A stretch of 64,000 nt of DNA, from positions 808,501 through 872,500 of the forward strand of contig JAPJBO010000003.1 of NCBI GenBank assembly GCA_030068145.1, in the 5' to 3' direction. The number at the start of each line of letters is the position of its first letter. Position 1 is the stretch's first letter. Source of the DNA: Diplonema papillatum. Lineage: Eukaryota > Euglenozoa > Diplonemea > Diplonemida > Diplonemidae. The notes under the pieces are model-generated. The model was given only the letters and a program-made list of their open reading frames with translations, was not told the origin of the DNA and ran no database searches. Shown here piece after piece: positions 51,930 to 63,700 of the stretch. The position numbers were made by a program, and so were the translations under genes.

Positions 51930-52435
51930 CAATGTGCTGTAGCCCACACGAAACACAGGTAAATCTGGGTTTAGTGGCGGGCGTAAGCGTTCAACAAAAA
52001 GTACCCACTTTGTAGTATTGTTTTCTCCCCTGCTCTTTCTTTTCCCCGCACTCCCTGCTCTTTCTCTTCCCCGCACTCCCTGCTCTTTCTTTTCCCCGCA
52101 CTCCCTGCTCTTTCTCTTCCCCGCACTCCCTGCTCTTTCTCTTCCCCGCACTCCCTGCTCTTTCTTTTCCCCGCACTCTTTTCCCCGCACTCCCTGCTCT
52201 TTCTCTTCCCCGCACTCCCTGCTCTTTCTTTTCCCCGCACTCCCTGCTCTTTCTTTTCCCCGCACTCCCTGCTCTTTCTTTTCCCCGCACTCCCTGCTCT
52301 TTCTTTTCTGCACTCCCTGCTCTTTCTTTTCCCCGCACTCCCTGCTCTTTCTTTTCCCCGCACTCCCTGCTCTTTCTCTTTCCCCGCACTCCCTGCTCTT
52401 TCTCTTCCCCGCACTCCCTGCTCTTTCTTTTCTTA
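51930..52435 (+). repeat. F1 right interior merging into 25-bp array, copy 2
   Basis: GTGCTGTAGCCCACACGAAA through TTTGTAGTATTGTTTTCTCC is F1; at 52028 the pyrimidine tract passes directly into about 16 units of CCCCGCACTCCCTGCTCTTT plus CTTTT or CTCTT. The F1 right end (CCCTCGAGTATTT) is absent. Confidence 0.85.
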
Positions 52436-52447
52436 ATAGTACATCTG

Positions 52448-52664
52448 TACTGACGGGAACATTTCCGGAACAACGGTTGCACATGAAAACGAAGCCAACG
52501 AAAAAGTGCTAATACAGGAAAACCCCCCCCAGAGAGGTTTATACCCTGTACACGCGAAGAACAAGAAACTTTTGCCTTATCATTTTCATCACCTTTGGTC
52601 AGTTGATGCTGATCGTCCGTTGCTTCGTTTATCAGTGCAAGCCCCAACTCCGGAAATGTTCCCC
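52448..52664 (+). mobile_element. Element P, copy 3
   Basis: Element P with GAACATTTCCGGA inverted ends, without the insertion found in copy 2, followed by three more 25-bp units. Confidence 0.65.
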
Positions 52665-52739
52665 GCACTCCCTGCTCTTTCTTTTCTGCGCTCCCTGCTC
52701 TTCCCCGCACCCTCTGCTTTTCAACAACACAACAAAACT

Positions 52740-53245
52740 ATGTTTACTTCAGAAGGACGGTGCCACGGTGCGACTCGGCAGCCCCTGCTAAACGAGCGCC
52801 ACGTGGGGGGTGAAGTGAACGGATTCATCCCTTCCTTCAGCACCAAAAGTCCAGGAATACCGGTATTCCCAGCAATAGAGAGCAAAAGACGCATAAAAGG
52901 AGAGAATAGCCGTAAAAGGAACAAAAAGAAAGTTTACCACGATTACCATTTCTTCGTCCAGTCTACCACATGGGTCTCGCCAGAGCTACCAGTGGAGGAT
53001 TCGGCAAAGGCGCAGTGCTTTTTTCGGAACGCAACTGACGTCACAATAAAGTCACGCAGAAGTGGTGAAAACACTGACTGCGCGCCATATCCTTCAGCCT
53101 TGGGGTATGAAAAGCGTCTGGTAGCAATACTACCATCATACGGCAACTAAAAGAAAACACTGGTTGGAACCACAGAAAAAGGAAAAAGAAGCAAACAACA
53201 CAACAACAGAGGAAAAGAAAGCGAGGAGCCCAACCCTCATCCCCC
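52740..53245 (+). repeat. Segmental duplication block, copy 2
   Basis: Nearly identical to 49680-50205. The two copies end together at CCCAACCCTCATCCCC, after which this copy joins the retroelement. Confidence 0.85.
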
Positions 53246-54740
53246 CAGGGTTTGCTGCGTGGCGTGCTGGATGTGATTCGCTCTTGGGAGTCCTTCCGTT
53301 CCGCCCTGCTCCCGGGAGCGGAGGAAGCGCTGACGGAAAGAGGGTTCACGCGGACGACGTCAAGGCGCATGCTTCGTCATCTCCCGGATCTGGTTAGGTA
53401 TGGAGTGACGGAGCTCGCTTTGAGCCCGTCAAAGGTCGTCCTCCTGTCGACAAGAAGAGCGGGGGGCAACGATTCGTATGTGACGGGCGGAAGCTCAACG
53501 CGATCATGGCGCGTCCGCCTCCGATGCTGCTTCCTTCCGTGCACGTAGTCATCGACCGCGTTCTGGCCTCGTCGGTGGTGTTTCTCGCAGACGCCAGGAG
53601 CTATTTCTATCAGTTCCAGCGGGACGCGATAATCCGCCCATTTTTTGGCATGCACTTGGCCGGACCGCGGGGTCATTTCGTGAAGGCTCAACTCGTGGCC
53701 ATGTGCATGGGCTGGAGCTGGGCTCCGGCGATAGCGCAGAGGGCCTCTCGAGTACTCCTGCCGGAGTCTGACGGTCTGCCCTGGGTCGACAACTTCGTCG
53801 TCGTTGGGGATTCGTTGAGCGAAGCAACTTCGCGGTTTGACTCTTTTTTGCAGCGCTGCAAGAGCGTCAACTGCGAGCTCAACGAAAACGACGAGCAGTT
53901 TGGAATACCGCTCAGGGAGTTCGACCTTCTGGGCCTCCACTTTGACCTCTCCCATTCGAGCCGCCCCGCTCGATACAGAATGGCGGACGCATGGGTGGCG
54001 AAGTTACTTGGCTCTGCCGAGCTCGCCAGAGTTAAACGCGGAGGGGCGTCACCCCGCGAGTTTTACCGGGTGTTTGGGGCTTTGGTCTGGTTTGCCTACA
54101 CGACGCATTTCCAGCTGGCCTACGCCCGGTGTTCATTGTCCTTCCTGCAGAGGCTGGCCTCATCCCTGGTGGAGCCAGCTGACTGGGACATCTCCAGGAC
54201 GGTTCCGCCCTCGACCGTGCGTGAGGTGGAGCACCTCACCTTCCCTCGTCGAAGACAACCGCTGGGTCAGTCGTTCGAAGTCGGTCTCCTCATCAGTGAC
54301 TCTCTGGACGGACGCCTCATCATCATGGTGGGCCGCAGTCCTGGAGGGCGAACCTGAGCGGATATCGCAGGGCCCGTTCTTGAAGTTGAGGCACACTCAC
54401 ATCTTTTTGAAGGAGTTGTTTGCGGTGCTGAGGGGCATAAACCTGACCGCAAGGTTTCACACGAATACGCGCGTGAGACTCATGGTTGACAACCTTCCGG
54501 CTGTCCAGTGTCTCATCAAGGGGCACTCGAAGAACTTTGCAGCAAATGTCCTTTTGGCGAGGATTTTTGATGCTGCGCGGGCGGCCGGCCTTGTCATCAG
54601 TGCCGAGTGGGTACCGACTGATAAACAGAGAGCCGACCCGTACACCCGCGGGGTGCTAGCCAGAGAGGACGACACGCCAGAGGGCGTCTGGTCGCCTCGA
54701 GCGGAGGACCTTGCTCCGCCTTCAGATTTGGTGTAGCCAC
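53246..54740 (+). pseudogene. Retroelement reverse transcriptase-RNase H, frameshifted
   Basis: RT: open from about 53404 to 54357. Residues numbered from ATG 53506: FLADARSYFYQF (catalytic D29), GWSWAPAIAQRAS (69-81) and WVDNFVVVGDS (93-103). The third block normally has two Asp; here it is VDN. An upstream stretch in another frame (53252-53400, VLDVIRSWESFR) continues the protein across a frameshift. RNase H: TLWTDASSSWW, LKELFAVLRG, LMVDNLPAV and QRADPYTRGV in a third frame from about 54290, so a second shift separates RT and RNase H. No integrase, protease or tyrosine recombinase is recognisable within the fragment. The RT-RNase H order fits LTR- or DIRS-type elements. It begins abruptly after the segmental duplication. 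Confidence 0.8.
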
Positions 54741-54767
54741 TGCGTGGTCCCTGGGGGTCCTGATGCG

Positions 54768-54864
54768 TAAGCGTTCAACAAAAAAGACCCATTTTGTAGT
54801 TGTATTGTTTCTCCCCCTCTAGCCTCCTTCGAAGGAAGCACAAGGCAGCCCCTCGAGTATTTTT
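54768..54864 (+). mobile_element. F1 element, right half
   Basis: GCGTAAGCGTTCAACAAAAA through CCCCTCGAGTATTTTT, lacking the left half. It is joined head-to-tail to the next complete F1 copy. Confidence 0.75.
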
Positions 54865-55078
54865 GTATAAGCACCTGCTTTGTAGGAAATACTTGAGGAG
54901 GCTGCCAGTTGCAAAAGATCAAAGGAGGTAAATGTGCTGTAGCCCACACGAAACACAGGTGAATCTGGGTTCAGTGGCGGGCGTAAGCGTTCAACAAAAA
55001 AGACCCATTTTGTAGTCGTATTGTTTCTCCCCCTCTAGCCTCCTTCGAAGTAAGCACAAGGCAGCCCCTCGAGTATTT
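54865..55078 (+). mobile_element. F1 element, copy 8
   Basis: Complete, consensus-like copy from GTATAAGCACCTGCTTTGTA to CCCCTCGAGTATTTC. Confidence 0.82.
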
Positions 55079-55079
55079 C

Positions 55080-55500
55080 TCCGTAGCGTCGTCGAAGGCC
55101 GTCCATCTCGCTGCACGCTCCGCCCTCTCTCTTCCGTACGTCGGGAAAAGGTCCATCCCCCACGCCTCGCCGGTGAACGCATGCCGGCTCGCCTTCAGCT
55201 GCGTCTCCAAGACTCCCATCGTCTCCTCGCCGCCGCGGAAAATTGGCCTCATCTCGTAGCCCGTGAGGCATTCTCAATGAACCTATCTTCTCCAGCTTTC
55301 TACCCGGCAGAAGCGGCCCCACCCCTTTCCGCTCAAGCGCTTCCCCGATCGTTTTCAGCATCCGCGCCAACATTCTCGCACGGATACACAGCGGCGTCCC
55401 ACCTGTCGTCGCCACTAAACTGCCCGGTAGATCGAGCCTGGTGTATACTTCGAAGTCTCCGACCATTGATCGAGCGTTGATTGACTGTGATCGACCATGA
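55080..55500 (-). pseudogene. Unrecognised minus-strand coding remnant
   Basis: Two overlapping minus-strand frames (55035-55544 and 54971-55252) have non-random, protein-like composition. One holds ARMLKTIGEALERKG, the other LETQLKASRHAF and GEAWGMDLFPTYGRERA. Both end in F1 sequence, so the original frame was cut by the F1 insertion at 55079. It may belong to the same mobile element as the Cys/His-rich ORF next to it. No family is recognised. Confidence 0.4.
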
Positions 55501-55504
55501 TTGT

Positions 55505-55700
55505 TTGGATTAGAATGCAAAGAATCTGTGGCGATAATCTGCATCGCCGACGGCGCGGTTATCTCTTCGCACGTGATGTGTCATGCTTTCGCCTCTTTAG
55601 CTCGTCTTGATCGTCGCGCTCAGGCGCGCGTTTGGTGCTTCGCTTCTTCTTCGATTGCTCGTCGAGGTTCATCGGTTGCGCGTCGATTTCTGCTTCTTCT
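55505..55700 (-). repeat. Repeat H, copy 2
   Basis: Second copy of 16670-16860, including the TGCAAAGAATCTGTGGCGAT and AATCTGCATCGCCG blocks. Confidence 0.75.
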
Positions 55701-56264
55701 CGGCTTCATCGGCGCCTGGGCGATGGTCGTGGCACATCGACGCGTCCTTTGCGCCTTTTCGGTACCGGCTCCGCCGCGGAGTCCGATTGCCGCTTCTTCG
55801 CTGGCGTTGGTGCCGTCTTCCCGACCTTCGCTGCTGACGTCGGTGTTGATGTTGCGGGCTTCCGCTGCTTCCGGCAGAACGAGCACCACGTTCTCTCGCT
55901 TCGCCTGTCTCGGCGCTGTCGCGGGGCCCTCCGGCTCCGCCTTCCTCTTCTTCGTTGTTGATTCTTCACCTCTCGCCACGGCCGCCCGGTGGTGCCCCTT
56001 GACAGCACAGTTTGGGCCTTCGACTCCGCGAATCCGCGAGCCGGCACACGTCGGCATGCCATGATCAAGGCACCGGTGGTGTCCGTTGCGGCAGCACTCC
56101 GCGATCGTCTTGCACGTCGCGCATTGCGTCAGGCTGTGCTGCGCGCAGAACTTCACCGCAAGGCCGTCGTCTTCCTTGTGGTGGGCCTTACAGCACCACG
56201 CCACCGACTTGCCCCGGCGCTTGCATACGTCGCACTTCACCTTTTGGTGCTCGTGGCACACCAT
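55620..56264 (-). CDS. Cys/His-rich protein, possible zinc-binding mobile-element ORF
   Basis: 214 codons from ATG at 56264. Residues 1-85 contain about a dozen Cys and as many His in short spacings: CHEHQKVKCDVC, WCCKAHH, FCAQHSLTQCATC, CCRNGHHRCLDHGMPTC. This suggests two or three treble-clef or B-box-like zinc sites. Residues 100-214 are basic and disordered. The 3' end overlaps repeat H, and the same downstream peptide block (MQIIATDSLHSNPN) follows as in the 16.7-kb copy, so it is likely part of a repeated element. Function unknown. Confidence 0.5.
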   Translation of the reverse strand: MVCHEHQKVKCDVCKRRGKSVAWCCKAHHKEDDGLAVKFCAQHSLTQCATCKTIAECCRNGHHRCLDHGMPTCAGSRIRGVEGPNCAVKGHHRAAVARGEESTTKKRKAEPEGPATAPRQAKRENVVLVLPEAAEARNINTDVSSEGREDGTNASEEAAIGLRGGAGTEKAQRTRRCATTIAQAPMKPRRSRNRRATDEPRRAIEEEAKHQTRA

Positions 56265-56388
56265 GATCGAGCATTGATCTGCGTTGATCTACACCGCCAA
56301 AATCTGGTCCTGACCCCTGTTTTCCCTGCGTCTCCTTCTTCGCGTCCACCCTCTGCGACCCCATGCGTGAGTGCGTCCTTCTGTGTTT

Positions 56389-56612
56389 ACATAAGCGCCA
56401 GCTTGGAAGGAAATGCTCGACGAAGCTGCCAGACGAAGAACCAAAGGGAACCCCAAAGTGCTGTAACCCCCAAACACTCCCGGTGAAAATCAGAGTGAGC
56501 CTCCAACACGGGGGGTGTACGCGAAGAACAAGAAATCTTGTGACATTGCAATTCCCCTCTCTACCCCATTTGCCCCTTCCGTTCGGAGTCAAAGCAGCGA
56601 CGTCGAGTACTC
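56389..56612 (+). mobile_element. F2 element, copy 7 (diverged)
   Basis: Diverged F2: ACATAAGCGCCAGCTTGGAA, ATGCTCGACGAAGCTGCC and the right end AGCGACGTCGAGTACTC. The central ACGTGTTGAACGG block is deleted. Confidence 0.75.
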
Positions 56613-56619
56613 TCCCGGC

Positions 56620-57447
56620 CCCGCTTGCTTTCTCCTCGGGCCTATGCGACCTGAGTGAGAAGAGTGCAGTGGGGTGTGCGGAACTTGCGGGAATGGCGCG
56701 CACTCCAACTCGTCTCTCTCGTAAGGTGGCCGGGACCGAGCATGAGGCGTTTGCAGGACTTCGCTGGGCCAAGAAGGCGCCGAGGGTCAGCGTGGTCCGG
56801 AGCGACGGTGACAGGGGTCTCGGGATTCGGCTACCCCGACGTGGGTGCTCGACGTCGGGCGCCCGGGGCGGCAGTCCTCAACGGGGGGTCACGGTGACGC
56901 GGGATGCGGCGCGCCTTGCCAGGTTGGAGAGACGATTGCGCAACGGCTTCGTGGGCGGGTTGGCCGGCGTGTATTACAATGCCCGGACGCTGTGTCCACC
57001 TCGACGTATTCGTCGACGCCGTCGCTACCGGGATGCCGGGTTGTGCCGCGTGAGCGGGCAGATGCGGAGCTTCCCCTGGCGAGGGTGACGCGGAGTCACA
57101 TCGACCTCCTGGCGTTGGCGGAGGTGGACGACGTCGGCCGATTCCGGGGGGTGCTCCCAATGGTGGCATTTGCGGGGCAGCTGGCGCAGGCGGGTGCAGG
57201 GTTGTCGTCGCAGGGGATGGAGCGGCACAGGGACACCATGCGGTCGTGCGGGGTGGCGAGCGACGCGGTGTCGCGGCCGGTGCTGGATGCTCGGCCGCTG
57301 AACGATGCGATGAGCAGGCCACCGAGCATGGATCTGCCGCGGATCCACGACTTCATCAACGAGGTCAAGCGGCATCGGTTCGCCATGCAGTGCGACAGTG
57401 TGTCGTACTTCTACCAATTCCCCATCCACGCGGGCCTACACAATTAG
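56620..57447 (+). pseudogene. Second reverse-transcriptase fragment (5' part)
   Basis: The frame ending at 57447 contains PVLDARPLNDAM, RPPSMDLPRIHDF and MQCDSVSYFYQFPIH, which parallel CDGRKLNAIM, RPPPMLLPSVHVV and FLADARSYFYQF of the RT at 53.5 kb, up to and including the first catalytic Asp region. It stops just after that motif (TAG at 57445). Upstream coding-like sequence (56650-57250, GC-rich) probably belongs to the same element but is spread over frames. This is a different lineage from the 53-kb copy. Confidence 0.65.
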
Positions 57448-57794
57448 GTAGTGCTCAGGTAGGGTCAGGGGTGGCATTCTTGGGCAGAATCGAAAACCAG
57501 TTGGCCTACTGCACTACCACTGCGCATCCCACCGTTTTCAAGAAAATATACTTAGGTTGGGGTGGCTGATACAACCCAGGTGTACACAAAGTCCACACAA
57601 AGAACATACAACGTCACTCCATAGGCGGTGCCGCTCGGTTCGCACAATTAATTCGGTCGTGCCGCGGCACTGGCTGTGTGCCACGGCAAGACTGCGATCC
57701 CGACTGCTCAAAGGCATTCCCTACGAACAACTGAAACAGCTTACAGGCAAATTATGTCGATCGAATTGTCGGTCCCCCCCGGCAGAAGGAACGC
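57448..57794. other. Upstream region of the CUB/mucin-like gene
   Basis: No gene. The last part has a C-run followed by GGCAG at 57777-57785, about ten bases before the start codon, which would fit a splice acceptor. This is only a possibility. Confidence 0.35.
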
Positions 57795-60700
57795 ATGCGC
57801 GCGGTTTTGTTCGCCACCGCCGTGTCGGCACTGGCCAGTGCCCAGACATGCACGGAAAGAAAGGTACAGGCGGATCCCGTACTTGTTGAGCTCGCCGGCT
57901 ACCTAGACTCCGCTAAGCTGTGCTGGCACATCGAGTGTGCACGACCAAATGACGTTGGGGTCCTCAGCTTCAGTTGGATGGACACTGAACCCGAGAATGA
58001 CTGGCTGTACATAGACGGTTTTGAGTACAGCGGGAACACAACCGTACCACCGCCGGTGCACTTCGACGGCAGTGTCACCTTCGTGTTCGGCTCCGACAAG
58101 AGTGTAAATAAGGGCGGGTTCTCAGCGACGGCAAGGTGCACACCTTGCAAAGTCGTGACGATGCAGTCGGATCCGGTCGCGGTGGAGCTCCTTTTCTACA
58201 CCGACAACATGTCACTGGGAGATGTTCCTGAGGATGCCCCTGAGGATGCACCGCACATGTCACCTCCGACTGCAGGACCCCCACCATCACCCCCAACTGA
58301 GGATATTCCTGAGGATGCCACTGAGGATGCACCTACTACTCAGGCACCACCAACCGATGCACCTCCGACTAATGCACCACCAACAGAGGCTCCTCCGACT
58401 AATGCACTAGCAACTAAGGCTCCGCCAACTGCGGCGCCCCCCACGTCAACAAGGACACCGACTGGCATCTCGCTACCCTCCTCCACACCTACTAACGCTC
58501 CTCCGACGAATGCGCCACCCACAAACGCTCCGCCGCCGAATACGCCACCCACGAACGCTCTGCCGACGAATGCGCCACAGGATGTTCCTGAGGATCCACC
58601 TGTGGATCCTGTTCCTGAGGATCCACCTCCGCGGACGAATGCGCCACCTACGAACGCTCCGCCGACGAATGCGCCACCCTCAAACACGCCGCCGACAAAT
58701 GCGCCACCCACAAACGCTCCGCCGACGAAAGCGCCATCCACAAACGCTCCGCCGACGAATGTGCCACAGGATGTTCCTGAGGATCCACCTGTGGATCCTG
58801 TTCCTGAGGATCCACCTCTGGGAGATGTTCCTGAGGATGCCCCTGAGGATGCACCACACATGTTACCTCCGACTGCAGGACCGTCACCCCCAACTGAGGA
58901 TGTTCCTGAGGATCCACCTGTGGATCCTGTTGCTGAGGATCCACCTGTGGGAGATGTTCCTAAGGATGCCCCTGAGGATGCACCACCCACAAGCGCTCCG
59001 CCGACGAATGCGCCACCAACAAACGCTCCGCGGACGAATGCGCCACCTACGAACGCACCGCCGACGAATGCGCCACCAACAAACGCTCCGCCGACGAATG
59101 CGCCACCTACGAACGCTCCGCCGACGAATGCGCCACCTACGAACGCTCCGCCGACGAATGCGCCACCAACAAACGCTCCGCCGACGAATGCGCCATCCAC
59201 AAGCGCTCCGCCGACGAATGCGCCACCAACAAACGCTCCGCCGACGAATGCGCCACCTACGAACGCACCGCCGACGAATGCGCCACCACCAAACGCTCCG
59301 CCGACGAAAGCGCCACCTACGAACGCTCCGCCGACGAATGCGCCACCCACAAACGCTCCGCCGACGAATGCGCCATCCACAAACGCTCCGCCGACGAATG
59401 TGCCACAGGATGTTCCTGAGGATCCACCTGTGGATTCTGTTCCTGAGGATCCACCTGTGGGAGATGTTCCTGAGGATGCCCCTGAGGATGCACCACCCAC
59501 AAGCGCTCCGCCGACGAATGCGCCACCAACAAACGCTCCGCCGACGAATGCGCCACCTACGAACGCTCCGCCGACGAATGCGCCACCACAAACGCTCCGC
59601 CGACGAATGCGCCACCTACGAACGCTCCGCCGACGAATGCGCCACCCACAAACGCTCCGCCGACCAAAGCGCCTTCCACAAACGCTCCGCCGACGAATTC
59701 GCCACAGGATGTTCCTGAGGATCCACCTGTCGATTCTGTTCCAGAGGATCCACCTGTGCGAGATGTTCCTGAGGATGCCCCTGAGGATGCACCACCCACA
59801 AGCGCTCCGCCGACGAATGCGCCACCAACAAACGCTCCGCGGACGAATGCGCCACCTACGAACGCACCGCCGACGAATGCGCCACCACCAAACGCTCCGC
59901 GGATGAAAGCGCCACCTACGAACGCTCCGCCGACGAATGCGCCACCCACGAACGCTCCGCCGACGAATGCGCCATCCACAAACGCTCCGCCGACGAATGT
60001 GCCACAGGATGTTCCTGAGGATCCACCTGTGGATTCTGTTCCTGAGGATCCACCTGTGGGAGATGTTCCTGAGGATGCCCCTGAGGATGCACCACCCACA
60101 AGCGCTCCGCCGACGAATGCGCCACCAACAAACGCTCCGCCGACGAATGCGCCACCTACGAACGCTCCGCCGACGAATGCGCCACCTACGAACGCTCCGC
60201 CGACGAATGCGCCACCAACAAACGCTCCGCCGACGAATGCGCCATCCACAAACGCTCCGCCGACGAATGCGCCACAGGATGTTCCTGAGGATCCACCTGT
60301 GGATTCTGTTCCTGAGGATCCACCTGTGGGAGATGTTCCTGAGGATGCCCCTGAGGATGCACCACCCACAAGCGCTCCGCCGACGAATGCGCCACCAACA
60401 AACGCTCCGCGGACGAATGCGCCACCTACGAACGCTCCGCCGACGAATGCGCCACCTACAAACGCTCCGCCGACAAATGCGCCACCCACAAACAGTCCGC
60501 CGACGAAAGCTCCATCCACAAACGCTCCGCCGACGAATGCGCCACCCACAAACGCTCCGCCGACGAATGCGCCACCTACGAACGCTCCGCCGACGAATGC
60601 GCCACCCACAAACGCTCCGCCGACCAAAGCGCCTTCCACAAACGCTCCGCCGACGAATTCGCCACAGGATGTTCCTGAGGATCCACCTGTCGATTCTGTT

Positions 60701-63700
60701 CCAGAGGATCCACCTGTGCGAGATGTTCCTGAGGATGCCCCTGAGGATGCACCACCCACAAGCGCTCCGCCGACGAATGCGCCACCAACAAACGCTCCGC
60801 CGACGAATGCGCCACCCACAAACGCTCCGCCGACGAATGCGCCTTCCACAAACGCTCCGCCGACGAATGCGCCACCTACGAACGCTCCGCCGACGAATGC
60901 GCCACCCACAAACGCTCCGCCGACCAAAGCGCCTTCCACAAACGCTCCGCCGACGAATTCGCCACAGGATGTTCCTGAGGATCCACCTGTCGATTCTGTT
61001 CCAGAGGATCCACCTGTGCGAGATGTTCCTGAGGATGCCCCTGAGGATGCACCACCCACAAGCGCTCCGCCGACGAATGCGCCACCAACAAACAGTCCGC
61101 CGACGAAAGCTCCATCCACAAACGCTCCGCCGACGAATGCGCCACCTACAAACGCTCCGCCGACAAATGCGCCACCAACAAACAGTCCGCCGACGAAAGC
61201 TCCATCCACAAACGCTCCGCCGACGAATGCGCCATCCACAAACGCTCCGCCGACGAATGCGCCATCCACAAACGCTCCGCCGACGAATGCGCCATCCACA
61301 AACGCTCCGCCGACGAATGCGCCATCCACAAACGCTCCGCCGACGAATGCGCCACAGGATGTTCCTGAGGATCCACCTGTGGATTCTGTTCCTGAGGATC
61401 CACCTGTGGGAGATGTTCCTGAGGATGCCCCTGAGGATGCACCACCCACAAGCGCTCCGCCGACGAATGCGCCACCAACAAACGCTCCGCGGACGAATGC
61501 GCCACCTACGAACGCTCCGCCGACGAATGCGCCACCCTCAAACACGCCGCCGACAAATGCGCCACCCACAAACGCTCCGCCGACGAATGCGCCATCCACA
61601 AACGCTCCGCCGACGAATGCGCCACAGGATGTTCCTGAGGATCCACCTGTGGATTCTGTTCCTGAGGATCCACCTGTGGGAGATGTTCCTGAGGATGCCC
61701 CTGAGGATGCACCACCCACAAGCGCTCCGCCGACGAATGCGCCACCAACAAACGCTCCGCGGACGAATGCGCCACCTACGAACGCTCCGCCGACGAATGC
61801 GCCACCCTCAAACACGCCGCCGACAAATGCGCCACCCACAAACGCTCCGCCGACGAAAGCGCCATCCACAAACGCTCCGCCGACGAATGCGCCACAGGAT
61901 GTTCCTGAGGATCCACCTGTGGATTCTGTTCCTGAGGATCCACCTGTGGGAGATGTTCCTGAGGATGCCCCTGAGGATGCACCACCCACAAGCGCTCCGC
62001 CGACGAATGCGCCACCAACAAACGCTCCGCGGACGAATGCGCCACCTACGAACGCTCCGCCGACGAATGCGCCACCTACAAACGCTCCGCCGACAAATGC
62101 GCCACCAACAAACAGTCCGCCGACGAAAGCTCCATCCACAAACGCTCCGCCGACGAATGCGCCACCTACAAACGCTCCGCCGACAAATGCGCCACCAACA
62201 AACAGTCCGCCGACGAAAGCTCCATCCACAAACGCTCCGCCGACGAATGCGCCATCCACAAACGCTCCGCCGACGAATGCGCCATCCACAAACGCTCCGC
62301 CGACGAATGCGCCACAGGATGTTCCTGAGGATCCACCTGTGGATTCTGTTCCTGAGGATCCACCTGTGGGAGATGTTCCTGAGGATGCCCCTGAGGATGC
62401 ACCACCCACAAGCGCTCCGCCGACGAATGCGCCACCAACAAACGCTCCGCGGACGAATGCGCCACCTACGAACGCTCCGCCGACGAATGCGCCACCCACA
62501 AACGCTCCGCCGACGAATGCGCCACCAACAAACAGTCCGCCGACGAATGCTCCATCCACAAACGCTCCGCCGACGAATGCGCCATCCACAAACGCTCCGC
62601 CGACGAATGCGCCACAGGATGTTCCTGAGGATCCACCTGTGGATTCTGTTCCTGAGGATCCACCTGTGGGAGATGTTCCTGAGGATGCCCCTGAGGATGC
62701 ACCACCCACAAGCGCTCCGCCGACGAATGCGCCACCAACAAACGCTCCGCGGACGAATGCGCCACCTACGAACGCTCCGCCGACGAATGCGCCACCCACA
62801 AACGCTCCGCCGACGAATGCGCCACCAACAAACGCTCCGCCGACGAATGCGCCACCCACAAACGCTCCGCCGACGAAAGCGCCTTCCACAAACGCTCCGC
62901 CGACGAATGCGCCACAGGATGTTCCTGAGGATCCACCTGTCGATTCTGTTCCAGAGGATCCACCTGTGCGAGATGTTCCTGAGGATGCCCCTGAGGATGC
63001 ACCACCCACAAGCGCTCCGCCGACGAATGCGCCACCAACAAACGCTCCGCGGACGAATGCGCCACCTACGAACGCTCCGCCGACGAATGCGCCACCTACA
63101 AACGCTCCGCCGACAAATGCGCCACCAACAAACGTCCGCCGACGAAAGCTCCATCCACAAACGCTCCGCCGACGAATGCGCCACCACAAACGCTCCGCCG
63201 ACGAATGCGCCACCCACAAACGCTCCGCCGACGAATGCGCCACCCACAAACGCTCCGCCGACGAATGCGCCACCTACAAACGCTCCGCCGACGAATGCGC
63301 CACCTACAAACGCTCCGCCGACGAATGCGCCACCTACAAACGCTCCGCCGACGAATGCGCCACCTACAAACGCTCCGCCGACGAATGCGCCACCCACAAA
63401 CGCTCCGCCGACGAATGCGCCACCAACAAACGCTCCGCCGACGAATGCGCCACCTACGAACGCTCCGCCGACGAATGCGCCACCCACAAACGCTCCGCCG
63501 ACCAAAGCGCCTTCCACAAACGCTCCGCCGACGAATTCGCCACAGGATGTTCCTGAGGATCCACCTGTCGATTCTGTTCCAGAGGATCCACCTGTGCGAG
63601 ATGTTCCTGAGGATGCCCCTGAGGATGCACCACCCACAAGCGCTCCGCCGACGAATGCGCCACCAACAAACGCTCCGCCGACGAATGCGCCACCTACGAA

